Positions 1-6,257 of a DNA stretch of 9,389 bases are shown piece after piece; the first letter of the stretch is position 1, and each line of letters opens with the position of its first letter. Location of the stretch: NCBI GenBank assembly GCA_012521525.1, contig JAAYMG010000046.1:1-9389 (forward strand), given 5' to 3'. The position numbers were made by a program, and so were the translations under genes. Under the pieces are notes generated by a model. The model did no database searches. It was not told the origin of the DNA and saw nothing but the letters and a program-made list of their open reading frames with translations. Source of the DNA: Clostridiales bacterium (GTDB taxonomy: Bacteria; Bacillota; Clostridia; Oscillospirales; JAAYOS01).

Positions 1-115
1 CCCACAGAAGTACCTCGTGTCCGTTATCGAGCAGGGCATTGGCGATCAGGCTTCCCGATGACAGCGAAACATCCCTTTCCGGGCTTAGGCCGCCCGCCAA
101 AACTACTATTTTCAT
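1..115 (-). CDS. ddl: D-alanine--D-alanine ligase, N-terminal fragment (cut by window edge)
   Basis: The 38 visible codons begin MKIVVLAGGLSPERDVSLSS and continue to GHEVLLW, the Rossmann-like N-terminal segment of D-Ala--D-Ala ligases. The glycine loop AGGLSPERDVSLSSG is the family's recognisable opening. The enzyme makes the D-Ala-D-Ala dipeptide for peptidoglycan precursors in the cytoplasm, using ATP. The ATP-grasp domain lies outside the window. The start at 115 is well supported: TTTGGAGGTAACA sits directly upstream, with GGAGG seven bases from the ATG. It follows the flavodoxin-fold gene in the same direction after a 154-base gap (116-269). That gap contains only a weak bulged inverted repeat near 188-220 and no clear terminator, so co-transcription is possible but unproven. 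The alternative, another ATP-grasp ligase of similar N-terminus, is less likely. Confidence 0.85.
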   Translation of the reverse strand, partial: MKIVVLAGGLSPERDVSLSSGSLIANALLDNGHEVLLW

Positions 116-269
116 TGTTACCTCCAAATAAACAGCTGATATCCGATCATCAAAGAATTATGAGCAGCTAACCCTCATTATGCGTTATTGCACGACATAT
201 AGCCGAGCCTTGTCGCAGCACCATAAGCCCTGATGCCTGCCGCCTTCTATGCCTATCTCGGAAAAGATC

Positions 270-914
270 CTACTTTGAGCAAAGCCTGATCCCCATCTCA
301 TAAGCTTTACGGCAGTCTTCAGGAAATACTTCCTGCCGCCTTTTTGCCTTCGCTTCCGGGTCGAACCCCGGCACGACGTACTTGGAGTAGTCCTCGAACT
401 GGTATGTATCGGTGGAGAGCAATGTTTCAGACGCCCCGAAGAATCTTTCAAGCAGCTTCTCCATGCCTTTGAAGTTCTGGGCATACCCGATGCGCTCCAG
501 ATAATCTTCTCTTACATTCATCGTGTAAATAAATCCGGTCTTTATCTTCCTTTCAAACAGGGTCGTCCCTTTCCCGTCATACACCAGGTACTGGAACAGC
601 AACCGCTCAAGGAATGATCTCATCTCACCCGTTACCTGTCCGAAGTAGATCGGCGAACCGAAGATAAGCGCATCAGCCTGCTCGATCCTGCTGAAGACAG
701 GCTTAAGATCGTCATTCACTGCACATTTGCCATAGCTTTTTCCGCCTTTTAGTTTACAGGAGAAACAGCTTATGCAGCCTTTGAAGTCCAAATCATAAAG
801 GTGTATCAGTTCCGTTTCAGCTCCCTGCGAAGCTGCGCCTTCAAGAGCTTTGCTCAGCAATGTTGCCGTGTTCCAGTTCTTTCTCGGACTTCCGTTGAAT
901 GCTATAACTTTCAT
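270..914 (-). CDS. Flavodoxin-fold NAD(P)H-dependent FMN oxidoreductase with cysteine cluster
   Basis: This 214-residue protein belongs to the NADPH-dependent FMN reductase / iron-sulfur flavoprotein group. It opens MKVIAFNGSPRKNWNTATLL; the NGSPR phosphate loop at residues 7-11 binds the FMN phosphate. The segment GSPIYFGQVTGEMRSFLERL at about residues 86-105 is the second conserved flavin-binding loop. Between them lie C47, C50, C53 and C64 (CISCFSC then GKC). That resembles the compact cysteine motif of archaeal and clostridial iron-sulfur flavoproteins, but with a longer gap before the last cysteine. The protein is soluble, with no signal peptide, and probably shuttles electrons from NAD(P)H to quinones, metals or other small acceptors; the substrate cannot be read from sequence. 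The start at 914 is set by AGGAGG in ACATCAGGAGGTATATC. A TATAAT hexamer lies upstream at 963-968. Confidence 0.87.
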   Translation of the reverse strand: MKVIAFNGSPRKNWNTATLLSKALEGAASQGAETELIHLYDLDFKGCISCFSCKLKGGKSYGKCAVNDDLKPVFSRIEQADALIFGSPIYFGQVTGEMRSFLERLLFQYLVYDGKGTTLFERKIKTGFIYTMNVREDYLERIGYAQNFKGMEKLLERFFGASETLLSTDTYQFEDYSKYVVPGFDPEAKAKRRQEVFPEDCRKAYEMGIRLCSK

Positions 915-962
915 GATATACCTCCTGATGTATTACTTTTCAGTTATGGAAATTCCACTTTA

Positions 963-968
963 ATTATA
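963..968 (-). promoter_or_regulatory. Probable -10 element for the oxidoreductase gene
   Basis: On the minus strand the bases read AAAGTATAATTAAAG, a perfect TATAAT hexamer 48 bases before the start codon at 914. No convincing -35 hexamer is found at 16-18 bases upstream, so an activator or an alternative spacing may be involved. The element lies within 40 bases of the divergent plus-strand promoter, so the two could interfere with each other. Confidence 0.45.
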
Positions 969-975
969 CTTTATC

Positions 976-1004
976 TTCAAATCCAACGCCATATGGAATA
1001 TAAT
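976..1004 (+). promoter_or_regulatory. Sigma-A-type promoter for the small membrane protein
   Basis: TTCAAA at 976-981 (four of six matches to the -35 consensus) and a perfect TATAAT at 999-1004 are 17 bases apart. Transcription would start near 1011 and give a leader of roughly 95 bases before the gene at 1106. The spacer contains the palindrome CCATATGG (989-996), which could be an operator or coincidence. Confidence 0.55.
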
Positions 1005-1105
1005 TGAGCTGTAACTTTTTTCCGTGATCAGTGATTGAACCTATTGCCAGGGCCGACCGGGGTCGACCAGGTTTGCTTTGGCGAGGGTCCATAGCCGGAG
1101 GTGAT

Positions 1106-1495
1106 ATGAGCATGCAACTGTTATTCATGCACCAGTTTGAATCTTTGGTTGATGACTCATCAAATGTTGCGGGACCTTATGAGTTCCTGGGTACGCTCCT
1201 TATAGCACTCCAGTTCGTGTTCACTTTCATGATATTGATCGGGAAATGGAAAATCGTAAGGCTGGTCTCGCCTTTTCTTGCTGCGATTTTCGGTGGAAGC
1301 GCATTCGTGGTGTACTACCTGAATCAGACGTCAGTCGGTAATACTCTGGATATTAAGGTCCTGATATTCACGGGCGCCGGGCTGGTTTATGGTCTGGCAA
1401 TCGGTTTTTGGAGGATACATAAGGAGCTCGAATTTCAGAGACTCCGCAAATCGGCAAAAGAAGCCGCCGCACGAACTCATGGAAGCAAAACATGA
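1106..1495 (+). CDS. Small three-helix membrane protein of unknown function
   Basis: I do not recognise the family. The 129-residue product has three hydrophobic segments at about residues 26-46, 53-72 and 84-102, joined by short loops (GKWKIVRLVS, and NQTSVGNTLDIK). It ends in a basic, probably cytoplasmic tail, EFQRLRKSAKEAAARTHGSKT-like in composition, of about 25 residues. There is no cleavable signal peptide and no obvious catalytic or metal motif. GGAGGTGA at 1097-1104 fixes the start region. ATG at 1106 has four bases after GGAGG and ATG at 1112 has ten, so MSMQLLF and MQLLF are both possible. The open frame extends upstream to a GTG at 1031, but that has no ribosome site and would add a GC-rich, non-membrane leader. 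The gene stands alone behind its own promoter. A hairpin 70 bases past the stop may end transcription. Confidence 0.7.
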   Translation: MSMQLLFMHQFESLVDDSSNVAGPYEFLGTLLIALQFVFTFMILIGKWKIVRLVSPFLAAIFGGSAFVVYYLNQTSVGNTLDIKVLIFTGAGLVYGLAIGFWRIHKELEFQRLRKSAKEAAARTHGSKT

Positions 1496-1565
1496 TCATC
1501 AGAGCAGCTTTACCCGTCGGAAGTTTGTCGTGACGGAGTTTTCAAGTTAACAAGGACAAAACATA

Positions 1566-1603
1566 TCAGGCACTCTACGATCAAATTGTCGTTGGGTGCC
1601 TGA
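1566..1603. repeat. Strong 15-position inverted repeat, possible terminator
   Basis: The left arm 1566-1580 (TCAGGCACTCTACGA) pairs with the right arm 1589-1603 (TCGTTGGGTGCCTGA) around an 8-base loop. There is one T-T mismatch and one G-T wobble among 15 positions. It lies 70 bases past the stop of the small membrane protein. The plus-strand tail (GATCACTCTTATTA) and the minus-strand tail (TATGTTTTGTCC) are only moderately T-rich. It therefore may be a weak bidirectional terminator, an mRNA-stabilising structure, or the end of a small element. Confidence 0.55.
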
Positions 1604-1972
1604 GATCACTCTTATTATGAAGGTTATAAATGTCAACATTTTACATATGCATAGAGGCTTATTGCAGTTATTTTCCGTGTACCATCGGTTCGATGGTCAT
1701 AGTCCGCACTTCTTGCCTGCAGCTTCTAGAATAAAATTCGTCAGAACCTTGGTACTGGTGCCGTTACGCCTTGTTGTTTGGCAGACTCCCGCCCTCCATG
1801 TCACCGATGCAACGGACAATCCGCGACAAGAAACCTGTCTTATGTCCCCGTTTAAGCTTTTAATTATCACAGTCATACTACTCAACATATTATTCCAAAA
1901 CTTTGCAAAAGCGAATTAGATTGCGAAATCAACTGTAAATGAAGCTTTTCATCCGGTTTAAGCAAAATATTG

Positions 1973-2001
1973 TTGAAAAACAAGCTCTGCTGTGATACAA
2001 T
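1973..2001 (+). promoter_or_regulatory. Sigma-A-type promoter of the ABC transporter operon
   Basis: TTGAAA at 1973-1978 and TACAAT at 1996-2001 are separated by exactly 17 bases, each matching five of six consensus positions. A TG one base before the -10 (1993-1994) makes it an extended -10 promoter. Transcription should begin near 2008, leaving a leader of about 29 bases. Because the promoter overlaps 1992, a translation start there is excluded if this promoter is the one used. Confidence 0.7.
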
Positions 2002-2036
2002 TGGAAAACTCTGTGCGGAGATGCGGGGGTGGACCG

Positions 2037-3011
2037 ATGATCGAATTGCGGAATATCAACAAAACGTTCAAAGTGGCACGACGCAACGCCGGATTTGGCG
2101 AAGCGCTTAAGGCATTGTTCAGGAAAGAGTACACATACATACACGCGCTCAAGGATGTTACTTTTACTATAGGCGACGGGGAGATGGTCGGTTATATCGG
2201 GCCCAACGGCGCCGGCAAAAGCAGTACGATCAAGATTATGAGCGGCATATTGAACCCCGACAGCGGCGAGTGCATCATAAATGGTCTGACTCCGTGGAAA
2301 AACAGGAAAGAACACGTGCGGAATATCGGTGTCGTCTTCGGCCAGCGTTCGCAGCTTTGGTGGGACGTACCCGTGATCGATTCGTTCGAACTTATTCGGG
2401 ATATCTATAAAGTAGATGAAGCAGTTTACAGGAGGAACCTGGACGAGCTCGTTGAGATGCTCGACCTTGCCGAGATCATGCGTACACCCGCAAGGCAATT
2501 GAGTCTGGGACAGAGGATGCGCTGCGAGATTGCGGCTTCCCTGCTGCACGATCCTAAAATCCTTTTCCTTGACGAGCCTACGATAGGGCTTGATGCGGTG
2601 TCCAAAATCGCCGTCAGGAATTTCATCAGGCGGATAAATAATGAAAGAAAAACCACCGTCATCCTCACTACGCACGACATGCAGGATATCGAAGCGCTCA
2701 CCGAAAGGATCCTGCTGATCGGCAAAGGCCGGATTTTACTCGATGGCAGCCTGTCCGAGCTCAAGAAGCGGAATTCGGAGTACAGGACGATCACCCTGGA
2801 ATACAGCTGCGGGGAGTTTGAGGAAATACATGGTATAACCAAGCAGTCCCAAATCAACGGACATGCCGTATTCAGCGTCGACACAAACATTATAACGGTA
2901 TCCGATGCCATCGCCCATTTATCCAAAAATGCCGATATAACCGACATTTCGGTTGTCGGAGCATCGGCTGAGGAAATGGTCGTCTCGCTTTATGAGGAGT
3001 TCAAAATATGA
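2037..3011 (+). CDS. ABC-2 type transporter ATP-binding protein
   Basis: This 324-residue ATPase powers the transporter formed with the next two genes. It carries the complete nucleotide-binding set: Walker A GPNGAGKS at 55-62, Q-loop glutamine 103 (FGQRSQLWWD), signature LSLGQ at 155-159, Walker B ILFLDEP at 175-181, D-loop GLDA at 184-187 and switch histidine 213 (TTHDM). The extended N-terminal region with an insertion before strand 2 (residues 12-35, rich in basic residues) and the FGQRSQLWWD Q-loop are typical of the uncharacterised ATPase group that pairs with two PF06182-type permeases (COG4586, by memory). Residues about 245-324 form a C-terminal accessory domain. The start at 2037 has GGGGGTGG four bases upstream and yields the usual MIELRNINKTF opening. 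Its stop overlaps the next start by four bases (ATGA), indicating translational coupling. The substrate is unknown. Confidence 0.92.
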   Translation: MIELRNINKTFKVARRNAGFGEALKALFRKEYTYIHALKDVTFTIGDGEMVGYIGPNGAGKSSTIKIMSGILNPDSGECIINGLTPWKNRKEHVRNIGVVFGQRSQLWWDVPVIDSFELIRDIYKVDEAVYRRNLDELVEMLDLAEIMRTPARQLSLGQRMRCEIAASLLHDPKILFLDEPTIGLDAVSKIAVRNFIRRINNERKTTVILTTHDMQDIEALTERILLIGKGRILLDGSLSELKKRNSEYRTITLEYSCGEFEEIHGITKQSQINGHAVFSVDTNIITVSDAIAHLSKNADITDISVVGASAEEMVVSLYEEFKI

Positions 3012-3811
3012 AGCAGTATTTGTCGCTGTTCAGGATAAGGTTCATCAATAGCCTTCAGTATAGGGCTGCGGCCTACGGCGGTATGGTTACGCAGTTCTTT
3101 TGGGGCTTTATGACTCTGCTGCTGTTCAGGGCATTTTACAAATCGGGCGCAGCTGACTTCCCGATGGAGTTTTCCCGGCTCTCGTCATACATATGGCTTC
3201 AGCAGGCATTTTTGACACTGTTCATGATATGGTATTTTGACATGGACATTTTCAACTCGATCACGAGCGGTAATGTTGCGTATGAGTTGGCGCGTCCTGT
3301 AGACCTGTACAAGATGTGGTTTACGAAAAACGTTGCAACCAGATTGTCGCGCGCTACTCTCCGGAGTTTCCCGATACTGATCGTGGCGGCACTCCTTCCA
3401 AAACCATATGGGTTCTCGTTGCCCTATAGCTTCACAAATTTCGCCATGTTCCTCATTACAGCTGTACTTGCGTTCCTGATTGTCATGGCTTTCTGTATGC
3501 TGGTGTACATATCGACATTTTACACCATGTCATCGCTCGGTGTCAGAATAGTAGCTGCAGCGCTTTCGGACTTTTTGACTGGTGGTATAATACCGCTTCC
3601 GTTTTTGCCTGACAACGTGCAACGGATAATAGGCCTGACCCCCTTTGCATCGATGCAGAACCTCCCGTTTCTAATCTACAGCGGTCACATAGCGGGAGCG
3701 GAAATGTTCAGAGGTATAATGTTGCAAGTATTCTGGCTTGCTGCGCTGGTTTTTATCGGCAGACTTTGGATGAACAGTGCTCTGAAAAGGGTCGTGATCC
3801 AGGGCGGATAA
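3008..3811 (+). CDS. ABC-2 family transporter permease, first subunit
   Basis: This 267-residue integral membrane protein has about six transmembrane segments (near residues 20-43, 59-78, 119-131, 143-171, 176-198 and 236-254). It belongs to the ABC-2 permease group annotated as 'uncharacterized ABC transport system permease' (COG4587-like). Family hallmarks seen are the cytoplasmic coupling region ITSGNVAYELARPVDLYKMW at 85-104 and the late motif IPLPFLPDNVQ with PFASMQNLPFLIYSG at 195-225. It should form half of the heterodimeric channel with the next gene. ATG at 3008 overlaps the ATPase stop and has GAGGAG about nine bases upstream, inside the ATPase coding sequence. The substrate cannot be deduced; exporters of this kind have been linked to drug, peptide or lipid export. 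Confidence 0.9.
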   Translation: MKQYLSLFRIRFINSLQYRAAAYGGMVTQFFWGFMTLLLFRAFYKSGAADFPMEFSRLSSYIWLQQAFLTLFMIWYFDMDIFNSITSGNVAYELARPVDLYKMWFTKNVATRLSRATLRSFPILIVAALLPKPYGFSLPYSFTNFAMFLITAVLAFLIVMAFCMLVYISTFYTMSSLGVRIVAAALSDFLTGGIIPLPFLPDNVQRIIGLTPFASMQNLPFLIYSGHIAGAEMFRGIMLQVFWLAALVFIGRLWMNSALKRVVIQGG

Positions 3812-3877
3812 TGCGGATCAATAAGCTCGCAAGTTCAGGAAAGTTAGTTATAACAGGAATAGTTGTAAATGGGCATA

Positions 3878-3901
3878 ATCACATAATATCGCAAATGTGA
3901 T
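3878..3901. repeat. Perfect 7-base inverted repeat between the two permease genes
   Basis: ATCACAT (3878-3884) and ATGTGAT (3895-3901) are perfect complements separated by ten bases. They lie in the 116-base untranslated gap between the permeases, ending ten bases before the GGAG ribosome site of the second one. The repeat could be a dimeric regulator operator or a small RNA hairpin tuning translation of the downstream subunit. Confidence 0.45.
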
Positions 3902-3927
3902 AAAACAGCACGGAGATGAAGAAAAAC

Positions 3928-4701
3928 ATGCTCTACGGCAAGTACTTTTCAATACACCTCAAGAGCCAGATGCAATACAAAACATCTTTCTTCCTGACTG
4001 CGCTCGGCCAGTTCCTTACTTCCTTTTCCGTTTATCTCAGCATCTATTTTATGTTCGAGCGATTCAACCGGGTCGAAGGGTTTACGTACACCGAGGTCCT
4101 CCTGTGCTTTGCCGTGGTGCTGATGGCATTTTCCTTAGCGGAATGCTTTTTCCGCGGTTTCGATACCTTCCCAACCATAATAAGCAACGGCGAGTTTGAC
4201 CGCATGATGGTGCGGCCGAGAAGCGTCATCTTCCAGGTGCTCGCATCCAAGATCGAGTTTTCGCGGATCGGCAGACTCCTGCAGGCTATAATAGTTTTTG
4301 CTTATGCCATTCCCGCAAGCGGAATCAGCTGGACTTATGACAAGATCGTTACCCTGCTATTAATGCTGATATCCGGCATCACCGTATTTTCCGGACTGTT
4401 CATCATCTACGCCTCATTTGCCTTTTTCACCATAGAGGGTCTTGAGTTCATGAACATATTCACCGACGGAGGCCGGGAGTTCGGCAGATATCCGTTGTCG
4501 ATATACGGCGAGGGGGTACTGAAATTCTTTACATATGTCATCCCGACAGCCCTGTTTCAGTATTATCCGTTCCTATATCTTATCGGGCGAAGCGATAATT
4601 TGCTGTATATGTTTCTGCCCCTTGTCGGTATGCTTTTTCTGATCCCGTGCTACTGTTTCTGGCGATTTGGGCTGCGGCATTACAAATCGACAGGTTCTTA
4701 A
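3928..4701 (+). CDS. ABC-2 family transporter permease, second subunit
   Basis: This 257-residue protein with about six membrane segments is the partner permease of the COG3694-like group. It shows the family pattern: LKSQMQYKTSFFL at 11-23, then the coupling segment TIISNGEFDRMMVRPRSVIFQVLASK at 83-108, and FGRYPLSIYGEGVLKFFTYV at 185-204 near the end, with YPFLYLIG at 213-220. With the preceding gene it should form the membrane channel. Start choice: ATG at 3916 directly abuts GGAG (3912-3915) with no spacer, so ATG at 3928, in frame and 12 bases after GGAG, is preferred; the 3916 start would add four residues. Unlike the first pair, it is not coupled by overlap, sitting 116 bases after the first permease with an inverted repeat in between. 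A terminator follows at 4762. Confidence 0.9.
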   Translation: MLYGKYFSIHLKSQMQYKTSFFLTALGQFLTSFSVYLSIYFMFERFNRVEGFTYTEVLLCFAVVLMAFSLAECFFRGFDTFPTIISNGEFDRMMVRPRSVIFQVLASKIEFSRIGRLLQAIIVFAYAIPASGISWTYDKIVTLLLMLISGITVFSGLFIIYASFAFFTIEGLEFMNIFTDGGREFGRYPLSIYGEGVLKFFTYVIPTALFQYYPFLYLIGRSDNLLYMFLPLVGMLFLIPCYCFWRFGLRHYKSTGS

Positions 4702-4761
4702 AATATACAGGCTTTCATAAGCAATAAAGACTCAGAAATATCGATGTTCCATATGGCAACC

Positions 4762-4798
4762 CCCCTCGATGCGTTCAATACATCGAGGGGTTATTATT
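4762..4798. terminator. Bidirectional rho-independent terminator between convergent units
   Basis: CCCCTCGATG (4762-4771) and CATCGAGGGG (4781-4790) form a perfect ten-pair stem with a nine-base loop, followed on the plus strand by TTATTATT. It lies 60 bases after the second permease stop and ten bases before the end of the S41 gene on the other strand. It probably ends both; the minus-strand side is followed by GGTTGCC rather than a T-run, so the plus strand is better served. Confidence 0.8.
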
Positions 4799-4807
4799 AG
4801 AAGCAAC

Positions 4808-6154
4808 TTACTGCTTCGAGCTGAGATACTCGATCGCAACCTCAAGCGCATCGGTGTCGTAATCCGTCAAAATATCAGGCATCAGGATTCTTGGATCGGC
4901 ACTTGCATCCGGCCGTAAAAACCTTTTATAGGAAATAGATACACCTATGCCGCTGTTTGGCAACTCATAATACAGAATATCACCATAACTGCTTGGTGCA
5001 TTGCTGCTTGGTGTGCCGATAACCGTTCCGAGCTTTCCGTCTTTCACCCAGGTTGCCAGCATGTTTGCGGAGCTGAATGTTACGGCATTTGTAAGGACTA
5101 CGAGCTCGATATCATCATTCTTTTTTGCTGTGGTCTTATCCGGATCGAATTTCTTAAACCCTTTTGCGGGCATGCTCTTGTATGTTTTATGGACCAGATC
5201 TGAATACTTTATGTAGCATCCATAGCCCGGTACTTTCATACCCATTGCTTCAAGAAGTTTTTCACACGCAGATGAGTTTCCCCCGGGATTGTCCCTGACG
5301 TCGATTATTATCTTCGAAATGCCATCTTTGATGGAGTCTTTTATTATTTTCACCTGTTTTTCGAGATTGCTGTTAACAATGCATATATTCATGTCTATAT
5401 ATAGAATTTCGTCATTGATCATTCGGGACTCTATATCAGACGAATTGTCAATCTCATACAAATTCCTCTTTACGAACTTTACGGATTCATTGTACGTATC
5501 ATCGTTATGGCTTATGGTTATTTCGATCGCATTATCATCAATGTCGCATCCCGCCATTTCCAGTAACGTATGGCTCATGGAGTACAAGCTATTGTTCAGG
5601 TCCCTGGCGGCCTCATTTTCCGCCACGAAATACTCTCCGATCGTCGCGAAAATGCTGCCGATCGGCACCCCTCCCATATGGGTTATTTTTTTGTCCGACA
5701 TCCTGCCGTCTTCGTCCAGTATGAACAGTTCATCACCAACGGCACGGCAGTTGAGGTCCAAATTCATGGTCCCACTGCTTTCCTGATTTGAACTCTTCTG
5801 GATCCTGGTATGAGCATCCTGCAAAGATGCCAGATACTTTTGAACGAGAAATTCAAATCCTTCTTTGCTGATGTCGCCGGAAGCTGAATCCAGAAGCTCT
5901 TGCTTTACAGTCTCATACCTGTAGCTGATATCATCCAGGTCAAAAGCCGGATGTGTACCTTCAACAACGGATATCAACTCCAAAGCATCATCCAGGTAGA
6001 CAGACCTTTGCTCCGAATCCGGATCCACAGTAATATTATCTTGCTGTTCCTGATTGCTATGTGTAACTTGCGGAACTTCGTTTTGTCCGTCAGAGCAACC
6101 AAATTGAAGCATCAAAATAGCAATGCATAACAGTGCGAAAAGTTTCATCACCAC
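4808..6154 (-). CDS. S41 family peptidase, probable lipoprotein
   Basis: This 448-residue protein has a hydrophobic N-terminus (residues 3-19) ending in LQFGC. C20 is therefore the likely lipidated cysteine, although the glutamine at -3 makes the lipobox atypical; a polar linker follows. The mature part fits the carboxy-terminal-processing (S41) peptidases. It has DAHTR at 113-117, IIIDVRDNPGG at 282-292, and TNAVTFSSANMLATW at 355-369, where S361 is the best nucleophile candidate. Aligning this region by eye on CtpA puts alanine (386) where CtpA has its catalytic lysine. The enzyme therefore more likely uses a tricorn/IRBP-like arrangement in which H115 could take part. It should act outside the membrane on proteins or peptides. 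AGGAGG precedes GTG-GTG-ATG; GTG 6154 has a five-base spacer and ATG 6148 eleven, so the start is uncertain by two codons. It sits 103 bases after the DUF1287 gene. Confidence 0.85.
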   Translation of the reverse strand: MVMKLFALLCIAILMLQFGCSDGQNEVPQVTHSNQEQQDNITVDPDSEQRSVYLDDALELISVVEGTHPAFDLDDISYRYETVKQELLDSASGDISKEGFEFLVQKYLASLQDAHTRIQKSSNQESSGTMNLDLNCRAVGDELFILDEDGRMSDKKITHMGGVPIGSIFATIGEYFVAENEAARDLNNSLYSMSHTLLEMAGCDIDDNAIEITISHNDDTYNESVKFVKRNLYEIDNSSDIESRMINDEILYIDMNICIVNSNLEKQVKIIKDSIKDGISKIIIDVRDNPGGNSSACEKLLEAMGMKVPGYGCYIKYSDLVHKTYKSMPAKGFKKFDPDKTTAKKNDDIELVVLTNAVTFSSANMLATWVKDGKLGTVIGTPSSNAPSSYGDILYYELPNSGIGVSISYKRFLRPDASADPRILMPDILTDYDTDALEVAIEYLSSKQ

Positions 6155-6257
6155 GAAGTCCTCCTGCTAATAAAAACTTACACAATTGAAAACTTGCTAA
6201 CTTGTTTTTTGTCATCCCGGCATGCCATTAATAACAGCTTTGTCACCGGCAGTATCA

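Larger units (their letters stand above)
1496..2036. other. Long intergenic stretch, no convincing gene
   Basis: The 541 bases between the small membrane protein and the ABC operon contain a strong hairpin (1566-1603), a short perfect inverted repeat (ACCATCG, three bases, CGATGGT at 1681-1697) and the ABC promoter (1973-2001). Open frames on both strands (plus 1596-1919, minus 1697-1888) lack a good ribosome site and recognisable protein character. The middle part, about 1720-1860, has a more GC-balanced composition than the AT-rich flanks. It could be a decayed gene or element, or an untranslated RNA, but nothing in it is identifiable by eye. Confidence 0.5.

Noticed and set aside
1031..1105. 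N-terminal extension of the small membrane protein from a GTG
   Set aside because: No ribosome site at 1031, and a strong GGAGGTGA sits just before the ATG at 1106.
1681..1697. Hairpin with GGTTCGA resembling a tRNA T-arm
   Set aside because: The stem and loop phasing do not fit a T-arm, and no acceptor stem, D-arm or anticodon arm is present.
1697..1888. Possible fragment of a group II intron or transposase on the minus strand
   Set aside because: The translated strand gave a vague feel of a retroelement remnant, but no domain V, no conserved reverse-transcriptase or transposase motif and no terminal repeats could be found.
1992..2036. Upstream GTG start extending the ABC ATPase by 15 residues
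   Set aside because: The codon lies inside the promoter (-10 at 1996-2001) and has no ribosome site; ATG 2037 gives the normal family start.
1929..2675. Long minus-strand open frame of 248 codons
   Set aside because: It is antisense to the ABC ATPase, whose motifs are complete; the minus frame is a shadow of it.
3878..3901. CRP/FNR-type binding site
   Set aside because: The half-sites are in the opposite order (TCACA first, TGTGA second) to the classical TGTGA-N6-TCACA, and the spacing is wrong.
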